Assembly: GCA_020061355.1 (NCBI GenBank)
Contig: JAGUYK010000033.1
Location: 21,496 to 85,495 of the forward strand
Reading direction: 5' to 3'
From: Ignavibacteriales bacterium
GTDB lineage: Bacteria > Bacteroidota > Ignavibacteria > Ignavibacteriales > Melioribacteraceae
Length of the DNA stretch: 64,000 bases
A program made the translations under genes and the position numbers. Of the stretch, positions 17,081 to 25,076 are shown piece by piece (position 1 is the stretch's first letter; the number at the start of each line of letters is the position of its first letter). The notes under the pieces are model-generated. The model saw nothing but the letters and a program-made list of their open reading frames with translations. It did no database searches and was not told the DNA's origin.

Positions 17081-17629
17081 TATAATTATTATAAAAATTG
17101 TTTTTTTCTAGATCCCAATTCAGAGGATTTTGTTCAATATATTTTCTGATATTGAATAATTCTTTTTCATTACGAATAATGTGATCATAAAACCGAGATT
17201 GCCATTGAAATGAACGTTTTCCGGATTTATGAATATTTTTTGTAACAGCAGATTTAAAAGAACGAATAATTACAGAAAGTGAATTTGGTTTAGAGATATT
17301 TTTGAAAAAGGATTTATCTTTTATTCTGTAGAGACGTTGCATGCAACGTCTCTACCAGTATCATTCAAAATTATTATTCCGTGAATATGATTTGGTAATA
17401 TCATATAATAATCCAATTCTGTATTTATAAAATGTTTCTCAATATCTAACCAACATTTCTCAACTACTTTTGCTAATTCATTTAATATCATCATTTCTTT
17501 TTCAATAATTCCAAAATATTCGATGTGAGCTTTAGTGTTAATTGTTACAAAATACCACCAGGGATTTGAATAATCACATTCATTCAATCTAGTTGATTCA
17601 ATCCGGTATTTGTTTTGGTACTTAGTCAT
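17076..17629 (-). pseudogene. REP-associated tyrosine transposase (RAYT), frameshifted
   Basis: Two overlapping reading frames together make one RAYT (TnpA-REP, Y1 HUH nuclease). The first (17321-17629) holds the N-terminal part with WWYFVTINTKAHIEYFG and the metal-binding LPNHIHGIII motif. It then runs in frame through a palindrome as GRDVACNVSTE and stops. The second (17076-17342) holds SLSVIIRSFKSAVTK, FQWQSRFYDHII with the catalytic tyrosine, and the IEQNPLNWD end. The junction is a frameshift a few codons after the palindrome. The gene is therefore disrupted unless recoded. RAYTs are domesticated relatives of IS200/IS605 enzymes that act on REP hairpins. Confidence 0.85.
17328..17355. 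repeat. Perfect 28-base palindrome inside the RAYT gene
   Basis: The half-site GTAGAGACGTTGCA is followed directly by its exact reverse complement. In the transposase frame it encodes GRDVACNVST. It has the size and symmetry of a REP-type substrate hairpin and shares its ends with the copy at 17051-17080. Confidence 0.85.
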
Positions 17630-17652
17630 CTATTTTGAAATATTCCAGATTG

Positions 17653-19887
17653 TTAATCAAGTTGAGCTTTTCTTAATCTGAGTGAATTTGTTACTACTGA
17701 AACAGAGCTTAACGACATCGCTAAAGCTGCAAACATAGGGTCCAACATTCCGAAAGCTGCTAACGGAATTAAAACCGTATTATAAATAAATGCCCAGAAC
17801 AAATTTTGTTTGATTGTCTTCAATGTTTTGTGGGACAAATTAATCGCTTTTACAACTCCATTCAAACTTCCCTTAACGAGCGTTATTTGCGCAGTCTCAA
17901 TTGCAACATCAGTTCCGGTTCCGATAGCAATTCCGACATCAGCTTGGGCCAGAGCCGGAGCGTCATTTATTCCGTCACCAACCATACCAACAATTTCTTT
18001 ATTCATTTGATATTGTTTTACAATTTCAGTTTTTTCATCAGGTAATACCTCAGCTTTGAATTCTTTTATTCCAACTTTATTTGCGATTTGCTCCGCTATT
18101 TTTTTATTATCACCAGTGATCATTACCGTTTTAATTTTCATTTCGTTTAATTTTTTTACAGCATCAGCCGAATCTGCTTTTAAATTATCTTCAATTGACA
18201 TCAGACCTTTAAGCTCTCCTTCTATTGCAATGCAAACTACTGTTTTACCATCGTTCACTTTTTGATTGTAGATGGCTTGACCGTTTTCGACATTAATAGA
18301 GGATTCTTTCATTAAGTTCATATTTCCGATAATTACATTTTTATTATCAATCGTGCCAGCAACTCCAAATCCTGAGTAATTCTTAAAATTATCCGGCCCA
18401 TTCAATTCGATATTAGCATTTTTTGCTTTATCAATAATCGCTTTTGCCAGCGGATGTTCGGATTTAGATTCAAGCGATGCTGCTAACTTTAATATTTCAT
18501 TTTGCTCAATTCCAAAAGTAATTAGATCCGAAACTACCGGTTTGCCTTCCGTTAATGTCCCGGTCTTATCGAATATAATTGTAGAGATTTTATTTGCAAG
18601 CTCTAAACTTTCACCATTTCTTATTAACACTCCATTCGAGGCACCTAATCCAGTTCCAACTATTATTGCGGTTGGAGTTGCCAATCCTAATGCACATGGA
18701 CATGCAATAATAAGTACAGCTACAAAATTGATAAGGGCATTATTGAATGAATGGTCTGATGTAAAAATAAACCAGCCAATAAAAGTAATTATTGCAAGCA
18801 GTATGACAATCGGAACAAATATCCCCGCTATTTTATCAACTAATTTTTGTATTGGTGGCTTTGAAGCTTGTGCTTGTTCAACCAGACGAATTATCTGACC
18901 AAGAACTGAATTATCGCCAATCTGTGTTACCTTGAAATTAAGAGTTCCATTTTTATTTATTGTTCCTCCAATAATTTTTTCGCCAACAGTTTTTTCTACC
19001 GGGATACTTTCTCCGGTTACCATTGATTCGTCTATTGATGAACTTCCCGAAATTATTTCACCATCCGCCGGAATTTTTTCTCCCGGTTTTATAACAACAA
19101 TATCTCCGCGCTTCAATTCGGAAATATTAATCACTTTTTCATTTCCAAAATGAATAATATTTGCAGTTTTTGGTTTTAGTTCGATTAATTTTTTAATGGC
19201 ATAAGTTGTTTTATTTTTTGCTTTGTGTTCCAGCAGTCTGCCCATCAAAATAAGTGTAATTATAACAGCGGCTGTTTCAAAATACACATGAACATCTTTT
19301 CCTTCTATGTTTAAAAAGTTCGGAAAGAGTGTAACTAATGTGCTGTAACTGTAAGCTGCACCGGTTCCAATTGCAATAAGAGAATTCATCTCGGCAGAGA
19401 AATGTTTAAGATTTTTCCAGAATACTTTGAAAAATCTTTTTCCGGAGATGAAAATAACCGGGGTAGTGAGAACTAATAGTATCTTCCTTGTTTCATCCTG
19501 ATTGAACTCCCATATGCTCTGGAAGAATTGATAATCCATTAACATGCTTACTAAAAATATCGGTATCGTTATAATAATTGCAAAGATGAATTCCGATTTT
19601 AATGATTTGTAAAAGTCGTCCGACTTTTCAAATTTATTTTCACTTAAAAAATCACCTGATATTTTTTCTTTTTCATCTAATTTTAATTCGTAGCCATATT
19701 CTTTAACTGCTTCTGAAATTTCCGGGAGATTAATCTTATCGTTTTCAGCTTCGAAATTCACCCGTTCGGTTGCAAGGTTTACACTAACGTATTTTACACC
19801 GTCAAATTTTTTGATTATCTTTTCTACACGTGTAACGCAGCTAGCACAAGTCATGCCTTCAACCGGAAAATCAAATTTTTTTAACAT
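17653..19887 (-). CDS. copA: Copper-translocating P1B-type ATPase
   Basis: CopA exports Cu+ from the cytoplasm across the inner membrane. Its 744 residues are arranged as one N-terminal heavy-metal domain (MTCASC, Cys14/Cys17), membrane helices, the actuator loop with MVTGES, the ion site Cys396-Pro-Cys398 (ACPCALGLATPT), phosphorylation Asp440 (DKTGT), the SEHPLA nucleotide motif and the hinge GDGINDAPALAQADVG. All catalytic features are intact. The stop of the copZ-like gene lies 3 bases upstream, so the two form a copper-export operon. Confidence 0.95.
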   Translation of the reverse strand: MLKKFDFPVEGMTCASCVTRVEKIIKKFDGVKYVSVNLATERVNFEAENDKINLPEISEAVKEYGYELKLDEKEKISGDFLSENKFEKSDDFYKSLKSEFIFAIIITIPIFLVSMLMDYQFFQSIWEFNQDETRKILLVLTTPVIFISGKRFFKVFWKNLKHFSAEMNSLIAIGTGAAYSYSTLVTLFPNFLNIEGKDVHVYFETAAVIITLILMGRLLEHKAKNKTTYAIKKLIELKPKTANIIHFGNEKVINISELKRGDIVVIKPGEKIPADGEIISGSSSIDESMVTGESIPVEKTVGEKIIGGTINKNGTLNFKVTQIGDNSVLGQIIRLVEQAQASKPPIQKLVDKIAGIFVPIVILLAIITFIGWFIFTSDHSFNNALINFVAVLIIACPCALGLATPTAIIVGTGLGASNGVLIRNGESLELANKISTIIFDKTGTLTEGKPVVSDLITFGIEQNEILKLAASLESKSEHPLAKAIIDKAKNANIELNGPDNFKNYSGFGVAGTIDNKNVIIGNMNLMKESSINVENGQAIYNQKVNDGKTVVCIAIEGELKGLMSIEDNLKADSADAVKKLNEMKIKTVMITGDNKKIAEQIANKVGIKEFKAEVLPDEKTEIVKQYQMNKEIVGMVGDGINDAPALAQADVGIAIGTGTDVAIETAQITLVKGSLNGVVKAINLSHKTLKTIKQNLFWAFIYNTVLIPLAAFGMLDPMFAALAMSLSSVSVVTNSLRLRKAQLD

Positions 19888-19890
19888 GCT

Positions 19891-20094
19891 TCAGCCCTTT
19901 CTTACTTTATATCCGGCATTTTCAATGGCTATTTCAATCTGTTCATTTGAGGTTTTTGATTCATCAAAATCTACTTTTGCTGATCCTATCTCAACCTCAT
20001 AAGATACCAGATCAAGTTTAGATAATTCTTTTTTTACTGCCATTACACAGTGTTGACAATTCATGTTTTCGATTAAAAATCTTTTACTTGTCAT
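19891..20094 (-). CDS. Heavy-metal-associated domain protein, copper chaperone-like
   Basis: This is a stand-alone 67-residue HMA (ferredoxin-like) domain. The metal site is MNCQHC (Cys13 and Cys16), followed by the typical VxVDFDES...AIENAGYKV core. CopZ-type proteins carry Cu+ to CopA, and the gene sits 3 bases upstream of copA. The start is preceded by GGAAAGGGG. No copper-sensor gene is adjacent. Confidence 0.9.
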   Translation of the reverse strand: MTSKRFLIENMNCQHCVMAVKKELSKLDLVSYEVEIGSAKVDFDESKTSNEQIEIAIENAGYKVRKG

Positions 20095-20136
20095 TTATTT
20101 TCCCCTTTCCAGTAAATTCATTGATAAAAGTATTTT

Positions 20137-20151
20137 TATATTCAAAATATA
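20137..20151. promoter_or_regulatory. Small inverted repeat upstream of the copper operon
   Basis: TATATT and AATATA flank CAA, 43 bases upstream of the copZ-like start. The position suits an operator for a copper sensor, but the AT-only arms make chance symmetry likely. Confidence 0.25.
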
Positions 20152-20204
20152 CAATACGTGTGCTAAAAAATTTTTTGATTTCTGGTTGAGAAGAAAATTG
20201 AAAT

Positions 20205-20750
20205 TTACTTTTTCTTATTGGAATCTTTTTTCTTTGTATTCAGGGTGTACATTTCATTGATATCATCTTCTGAATACTTGTCCAGAATTTTATCTCCCAG
20301 AGAGGAGACATTCTTATCCTGAGCCGAGGTTTTTTCTTTCGAAGTATCATTTACCATATCGTTTTGATTCTTTGCCACTCTCGATGATTTCGGTGTTAAT
20401 GATTTGACAATTTCAATTCGTTCTGAATTGGAAGCATGTTTTGATTCTTTCGGATTCTTTTTATGCGTTTCTTTTTGCTTAGATTTTTGTTGTGGATTGT
20501 TAACTTCTTCTTTAAATAGAGGATTTTGTAAAAGTGGTTCGGGAGGTGGTAATGGTTTTGTAATCCTATTAATAATTTTTTTTACAGACTTCTCGGTGAT
20601 TTCCCCGGTTTTTGTCAATCCTTTACCTGGAAGTACAATAGTACCCCTTTTTAGTTTTATTTTATAGGATACATATGAGAACCCTATTACTAATATAGCT
20701 ATAACGAGTACAATCTTAAGTGTAGTAAATATAATGGGGACTAGTTCCAT
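20205..20750 (-). CDS. Membrane-anchored low-complexity protein, paralogue A
   Basis: I do not recognise a family for this protein. Residues about 8-30 are one membrane helix (TTLKIVLVIAILVIGFSYVS), followed by a basic patch. About 140 Lys-, Ser-, Asn- and Pro-rich residues then follow that look disordered, including PLPPPEPLL and a very basic end (NTKKKDSNKKK). The N-terminus would be outside or in the periplasm and the tail cytoplasmic by the positive-inside rule. Its N-terminal pattern (LVPII-T--L, SY-SYK) is shared with the next gene upstream, 60 bases away, so the pair arose by duplication. Confidence 0.7.
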   Translation of the reverse strand: MELVPIIFTTLKIVLVIAILVIGFSYVSYKIKLKRGTIVLPGKGLTKTGEITEKSVKKIINRITKPLPPPEPLLQNPLFKEEVNNPQQKSKQKETHKKNPKESKHASNSERIEIVKSLTPKSSRVAKNQNDMVNDTSKEKTSAQDKNVSSLGDKILDKYSEDDINEMYTLNTKKKDSNKKK

Positions 20751-20810
20751 GCTTAAAAATATAAAAATAAACCAAACCGAACAATCAGTATTATGGTTTA
20801 GTTTATAAGA

Positions 20811-21398
20811 TTAAACAGCATGACGGGCGGGTATTGCAGTCGCTGTTACAAAATTATTCTCAGAAGAGTTATCGGAGTAAAAGCTTAAAATATTAAATTG
20901 AGACAAATCATTAATATAATTTGCCCTCGACGTTTTTTTATCGGTTTTATATACCTCATTCGTTCGGTATTTTATATTTTCATTCATTACTTCTATTCTC
21001 GATTTATTCATCATTGTCTTTTGTAATCTTGAATTTCTCTTTTGTTCATCAATTCTTTCTGTGTTTCTTTTAATTATTGTATTGTATGATTTTGGTTTTC
21101 TTTGTTCTTTATTAAAGTAATCATATGGCAGGACAATTGGTTGATCGGATAATTTTGTTTTAATGGATTTGTCCCTTACTTCCAAATTTTGTTCTAAAAA
21201 GGTAAATGAATTTTGCGGGATTCGATTAACAATTAGTTTAGGTGGCTGAATTATTCTTTTTTGTTTAAGTATTTCCTCCTCAATCACAGGGTTCTTTTTA
21301 CCCCGGGTTTTATATGACAAGTAGGAAATTGTTAACACAATAAGCATCAATCCAAAAAACAGGATTAAACTTGTGTAAATAATTGGTACAAGTGACAT
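20811..21398 (-). CDS. Membrane-anchored low-complexity protein, paralogue B
   Basis: This 195-residue protein has one N-terminal membrane helix (SLILFFGLMLIVLTISYLS) after MSLVPIIYT, and a long charged, Lys/Arg/Asn/Ser-rich tail without a recognisable domain. The N-terminal 30 residues match paralogue A; the tails have diverged almost completely. A conserved anchor with fast-evolving tails suggests that membrane placement matters most. The divergent HU-family gene lies 254 bases away. No function can be given. Confidence 0.7.
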   Translation of the reverse strand: MSLVPIIYTSLILFFGLMLIVLTISYLSYKTRGKKNPVIEEEILKQKRIIQPPKLIVNRIPQNSFTFLEQNLEVRDKSIKTKLSDQPIVLPYDYFNKEQRKPKSYNTIIKRNTERIDEQKRNSRLQKTMMNKSRIEVMNENIKYRTNEVYKTDKKTSRANYINDLSQFNILSFYSDNSSENNFVTATAIPARHAV

Positions 21399-21652
21399 TT
21401 TTTTCCTCTATTTGCTGTTAATATTATACAATCGGCATACCAAACATTTTTGAACCATTTTCTTGCTTTTTGGTCTATTATCGGTTCCTATTTGTAGATT
21501 GTGTATTACTATGAAACATCAAAATTTGTTGGATTTCATATTATCGTGATATTAAATAATTACGCTAAGTCCTTTCACCGTTGGATATTAATCCACTATT
21601 TGATATTTTTGCGTGCTCAAAATTGAAAATAGAAGTTAAATGAGGAAATGAA

Positions 21653-21958
21653 ATGACCAAAGCCGACATTGTAGAAAAAGTTGCCCTTGGAACAGGGTTG
21701 ACTAAATTGGAAACTGAAGCTATTATAGAGGGTTTTTTGAATACTGTTATTCATGCATTGAGGGAAGGTAATGGTATTGAAATTCGTGGATTCGGTAGTT
21801 ATAAAGTTAAGAAGAAGAAAGCTCGGTATGCTCGAAATCCTAGAACCGGTGAAAAAGTATATGTCGGTGATCATTTCGTTCCGGTTTTCAAATTTTCTAA
21901 GGATTTTAAGAGTACTGTTGATTCGGGGATGAAAGCAATTAATGTTGAACAAGAATAG
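21653..21958 (+). CDS. HU/IHF-family DNA-binding protein
   Basis: This small nucleoid protein of 101 residues bends DNA as a dimer. The family pattern is complete: MTKADIVEKVALGTGLTK at the N-terminus, then IEIRGFGSYKVKKKKARYARNPRTGE, in which RNPRTGE marks the beta-arm tip region, and FKFSKDFKSTV at the end. A short acidic tail follows. A Shine-Dalgarno-like AGGA lies 8 bases before the ATG. It probably shares a transcript with the zinc-ribbon/TPR gene 17 bases downstream. Confidence 0.95.
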   Translation: MTKADIVEKVALGTGLTKLETEAIIEGFLNTVIHALREGNGIEIRGFGSYKVKKKKARYARNPRTGEKVYVGDHFVPVFKFSKDFKSTVDSGMKAINVEQE

Positions 21959-21975
21959 TACGGAATAATTACTTA

Positions 21976-22740
21976 ATGAATAATAACCTTGAAAATTTAA
22001 TATGTACTAATTGCGGCGAGTCCTTAAATGCTAGGGATAATTTTTGCTCAAGTTGTGGTGCTTCTGTAATAAAGCCTAAAGAAATGGATGATTCTAAAAA
22101 GTCAATTCCAAATGAGAAGAGAAATAAAAAAAGTTTGAGAGGCAAAGGTCTGGAAAATAAAAATATCGGATCCAATCCCGATCAAAAAAAAATATCGACT
22201 GTAAAAATAGTTTATTTAGCATTTTTTTTCGTAGTGATTGCTCTGGTAATAGTTTATTCATCGGGGTCATTTGATAAGCCGGGAATTTCTGCAGCAGCTC
22301 AGAGCAGCGAAAATGATGTTCATAAAGGTGTTGACCTTCAGTATCTTCAAAGAATTAATACCCTGGAAGAAGAATTCAAAATAAACCCGGATGATTCAAA
22401 GCTTTTAGAACTGGCACATCTGCTTAATGATTCGGGATTAAAAGAAAAAGCAATTGAAAAATATCAAACATATTTGAAATCGAATCCTAAAGATGCAGAC
22501 GTTCTTGTTGATATGGGCGTTTGCTTTTTTGAGTTAGGAAAAAATGAGGAAGCTCTCCGTTTTATGAAGGATGCTTTAAAATATCAACCGAAGCATCAGA
22601 TTGCACATTTGAACCTTGGAATTGTATCTCTTTCTGCTAACCTTCATGATGAAGCTGTTGATTGGTGGAAAAAAGCAGTGGAATTAGATCCAAGTAATTC
22701 AATTGGTAAGAGAGCACAAGAATTAATTAATTCACACTAA
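21976..22740 (+). CDS. Zinc-ribbon, single-membrane-helix, TPR protein
   Basis: Three parts are visible in 254 residues. Residues 8-28 are a zinc ribbon with Cys10-x2-Cys13 and Cys24-x2-Cys27. A basic linker follows, then a membrane helix at about 75-97. Residues about 115-250 hold three to four TPR repeats (for example AIEKYQTYLKSNPKDADVLVDMGVCFFELGKNEEALRFM in pieces). The zinc ribbon should face the cytoplasm and the TPR part the periplasm. Such proteins are scaffolds, and the partner is unknown. It ends 14 bases before the 31-residue basic protein. Confidence 0.85.
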   Translation: MNNNLENLICTNCGESLNARDNFCSSCGASVIKPKEMDDSKKSIPNEKRNKKSLRGKGLENKNIGSNPDQKKISTVKIVYLAFFFVVIALVIVYSSGSFDKPGISAAAQSSENDVHKGVDLQYLQRINTLEEEFKINPDDSKLLELAHLLNDSGLKEKAIEKYQTYLKSNPKDADVLVDMGVCFFELGKNEEALRFMKDALKYQPKHQIAHLNLGIVSLSANLHDEAVDWWKKAVELDPSNSIGKRAQELINSH

Positions 22741-22754
22741 AGGAGGTAGTAAAT

Positions 22755-22850
22755 ATGCCGTGCGGCAGAAAAAGAAAACGCCACAAAATGGCAACTCACA
22801 AGCGTAAGAAACGTTTGCGTAAGAATCGTCACAAAAAGAAATTGAGGTAA
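22755..22850 (+). CDS. 31-residue highly basic protein, COX24/AURKAIP1-like (ribosomal bS22/mS38 type)
   Basis: The ORF begins MPCGRKRKRHKMATHKRK and is almost entirely Lys, Arg and His. The pattern RKRKRHKM-THKRKKRLRKNR matches the COX24/AURKAIP1 family (DUF1713) that includes mitochondrial mS38 and small bacterial ribosomal proteins. A strong Shine-Dalgarno, AGGAGG, lies 8 bases upstream. It sits between the TPR gene and tRNA-Thr. A role on the small ribosomal subunit is inferred from the family. It is too short for many gene callers. Confidence 0.85.
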   Translation: MPCGRKRKRHKMATHKRKKRLRKNRHKKKLR

Positions 22851-22866
22851 TACTTTCTTAAGTTAA

Positions 22867-22939
22867 GCCACCTTAGCTCAGCTGGTAGAGCAGCTCATTC
22901 GTAATGAGCGGGTCGTAGGTTCGAGTCCTATAGGTGGCT
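22867..22939 (+). tRNA. tRNA-Thr (anticodon CGU)
   Basis: The 73-base cloverleaf is complete. The acceptor stem pairs GCCACCT with AGGTGGC. The D arm reads AGCTCAGCTGGTAGAGC, and the anticodon stem CTCAT/ATGAG carries the loop TCGTA with anticodon CGT. The T arm contains GGTTCGAGTCC. CCA is not encoded. It decodes ACG. Confidence 0.96.
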
Positions 22940-23310
22940 CAATCATTATAATTCCATATCTAAAATTTCTTCATCTATAATTCGTCGATTTTGTATATGT
23001 AAATTGGTATTGAATGAATTTGCTTGACACTTCGCATTTTCTAATCCAACTCATTTCGAATATTCAAAACGCTTATACGTAATTTTATTTTCTATCTATT
23101 TTTAAGATTGTACATTAATTCCATTTAAAAAGAGTCAGAATTGTTTCTACATATTACTTCACAAATTTGTTATTGCAATAATAGAAATATTGTAGTAATC
23201 CAACCTTAAACGATATCATAAGGATGTCGTACGAAAACTGTTACGGATCTTACATCAATTTGCTCTAACTCATAATCCTTGGATTTTTAGAATTTTTCAC
23301 AAAAAAAATC
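22940..23310. other. Gene-free region upstream of the dcw cluster
   Basis: About 370 AT-rich bases between tRNA-Thr and the mraZ promoter contain no convincing ORF, RNA fold or repeat. A stray TTGACA at 23024 lacks a -10 box at suitable spacing. Confidence 0.6.
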
Positions 23311-23339
23311 TTGACAATCCCATGTAAAATGAGTTAATT
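23311..23339 (+). promoter_or_regulatory. Candidate promoter of mraZ and the dcw cluster
   Basis: A perfect TTGACA (23311-23316) is followed after 17 bases by the weak -10-like TTAATT (23334-23339). It lies just upstream of the MraZ-box-like repeats, so RNA would start near the first repeat. Confidence 0.5.
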
Positions 23340-23347
23340 TGCATACA

Positions 23348-23387
23348 AGTGGGTAATAGTGTTTAATTTTCCCAAAGAGTGGTGTAT
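23348..23387 (+). promoter_or_regulatory. MraZ-box-like direct repeats in the mraZ leader
   Basis: Four consecutive 10-base units lie between promoter and start codon: AGTGGGTAAT, AGTGTTTAAT, a non-matching unit, and AGTGGTGTAT. The 10-bp period and AGTG core fit known MraZ boxes (AAAGTGK-type in Mollicutes, TGGG-type in gammaproteobacteria). The last unit covers the ribosome-binding region. Confidence 0.6.
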
Positions 23388-23837
23388 ATGTTCCTAGGTA
23401 GTTTCAAATATTCGGTAGATGCAAAGGGAAGAATCAGTATTCCATCCCGTTTTCGCAAGTATGTAACCCAGGATGCCAACGATACTTTTATTATAACACG
23501 GGGTATCGTTCAGTGCATCGATATTTATCCACAAGATTTTTGGAAAGAAGATGTATTGGTAAGGATTAATCAGCTTGATGATTTTGATCCGGATGAATCG
23601 GCTTTTAAAAGAATGTTATTGGAATTAGCTGCAGAGGATAAACTCGATTCACAATCGCGTCTTCTTGTTCCAAAAAACTTATTGGAGTTTGCAGGAATAG
23701 AAAAAGAAGTCTTGATCCTTGGCCAGAATAAGAAGATTGAGATATGGAATCCTGAAAAATATGAATCACATAAAAAAGAAAATTCAAAACCATTTGCTGA
23801 AATCGCTAAACAGGTGATGCAGAAAAAACAAAAATGA
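23388..23837 (+). CDS. mraZ: Transcriptional regulator MraZ
   Basis: MraZ is the AbrB-fold, ring-forming regulator that heads dcw clusters and represses them. The start is the ATG at 23388 (MFLGSFKYSVDAKGRISIP), which matches the family N-terminus. In-frame GTG codons at 23379 and 23382 would add residues without support. Both SpoVT/AbrB-type repeats are present: DAKGRISIPSRFR at about 10-22 and DSQSRLLVPKNLLEFAGI in the second half. The stop overlaps the rsmH start (ATGA). Confidence 0.95.
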   Translation: MFLGSFKYSVDAKGRISIPSRFRKYVTQDANDTFIITRGIVQCIDIYPQDFWKEDVLVRINQLDDFDPDESAFKRMLLELAAEDKLDSQSRLLVPKNLLEFAGIEKEVLILGQNKKIEIWNPEKYESHKKENSKPFAEIAKQVMQKKQK

Positions 23838-24754
23838 ATCAACATGTGCCGGTACTCTTAAAAGAGAGCGTTGATTTATTAGTAAAGAACGAAGAAGGAA
23901 TTTATTTCGACGGTACAGTAGGTTTTGGCGGACACTCTTCAGAAATATTAGGAAGACTTCATAAAAAAGGAAAACTTGTTGCAACAGATAAAGATTTTGA
24001 AGCATTCACCTTTTGTAAAGAAAAATTCATTAACGATAAAAGATTTTCGGTTTACAACACAAGTTTTTCCAATATAGATACAATTGCTAAAATTGAGTTC
24101 ATTGAAAAATTTGACGGCATCTTTGTAGATCTAGGGGTTTCTTCCTATCAGCTCGATAATATTCAATCGGGTTTTACATTTAGAGAAGATGCACCCCTTG
24201 ATCTAAGGATGAATAAAAATGAAGGAACTCCGGCATCCCACATACTTAATTCATTTTCTCAGGAGCTGATTACTCAAATTATCTGGAATTATGGGGAGGA
24301 AAGATTAGCAAAGAAAATAGCCAGAATGATTATTGAAGAGCGCGAGAAAAATAAATTTGAATCGACCGCACAGTTAAGAAACCTGATTGAAAAAATTGTA
24401 CCGCAAAGATTTTTATCTAAAACATTATCAAGAGTTTTTCAGGCACTTAGAATTTATGTTAATAATGAACTTGAAGAATTAAGAAACTTTTTGGATAAGG
24501 TAGTTAACCTGTTAAATGTAAACGGAACTATTGTTGTTTTAGCCTATCATTCATTGGAAGACAGAATTGTAAAAGAAAAATTTAAGTACGAAAGTCTTGA
24601 ATGCATTTGTCCGCCGGGAACACCAATCTGTATCTGCGGAAAAGTAAAAAAACTGAAAATTGTTAATAGTAAACCGATCATACCGGGTGAAAACGAAATT
24701 AATGAAAATAAAAGATCAAGAAGTGCAAAACTGCGGGCAGCAATAAGAGTTTGA
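23834..24754 (+). CDS. rsmH: 16S rRNA (cytosine1402-N4)-methyltransferase
   Basis: RsmH (MraW) methylates N4 of C1402 in the ribosomal decoding centre. Its 306 residues show HVPVLLKESVDLL, the SAM-binding YFDGTVGFGGHS, FDGIFVDLGVSSYQLD, FTFREDAPLDLRMN and FQALRIYVNNELEEL, all family hallmarks. The C-terminal SLEDRIVKEKF and RSRSAKLRAA are also typical. It is coupled to mraZ by a 4-base overlap. Confidence 0.97.
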   Translation: MNQHVPVLLKESVDLLVKNEEGIYFDGTVGFGGHSSEILGRLHKKGKLVATDKDFEAFTFCKEKFINDKRFSVYNTSFSNIDTIAKIEFIEKFDGIFVDLGVSSYQLDNIQSGFTFREDAPLDLRMNKNEGTPASHILNSFSQELITQIIWNYGEERLAKKIARMIIEEREKNKFESTAQLRNLIEKIVPQRFLSKTLSRVFQALRIYVNNELEELRNFLDKVVNLLNVNGTIVVLAYHSLEDRIVKEKFKYESLECICPPGTPICICGKVKKLKIVNSKPIIPGENEINENKRSRSAKLRAAIRV

Positions 24755-24755
24755 T

Positions 24756-25076
24756 ATGAAGGGATCTTCACTTAAAATTTTTCTCGGCATTGTTATAACA
24801 GTTGCAACTATTGTGTTTATCTATGTTGCTGTATTAACCGAAATTAAGAATATGAACAAAGAACGATTAAATAAAATAGAATCATTAAATGAAAAACAAA
24901 ATAGAACACAGGCATTGATGGTAGAGATTCAAAAATTATCAGCTGAAGATAGGGTGGTGAAATTTGCAATCGAAACATTAAAAATGGAACGTCCGGTCGA
25001 TAATTTAGAATCGATATCTGTTTCTAAAGAACAAATTCAACAGATTGAAAAAATATTGAACAATAAATATGATTAA
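24756..25076 (+). CDS. ftsL: FtsL-like division protein
   Basis: The protein is short (106 residues), with one N-terminal membrane helix (about 7-27) and a following charged coiled coil. This is the FtsL topology at the FtsL position between rsmH and ftsI. FtsL sequence is poorly conserved, so the call rests on position and architecture. It would bind FtsB-like and FtsQ proteins and activate FtsW/FtsI. The end overlaps ftsI by 8 bases. Confidence 0.8.
   Translation: MKGSSLKIFLGIVITVATIVFIYVAVLTEIKNMNKERLNKIESLNEKQNRTQALMVEIQKLSAEDRVVKFAIETLKMERPVDNLESISVSKEQIQQIEKILNNKYD

Noticed and set aside
23024-23029. TTGACA in the gap before mraZ as an extra promoter
   Set aside because: No -10-like hexamer at 16-18 bases.
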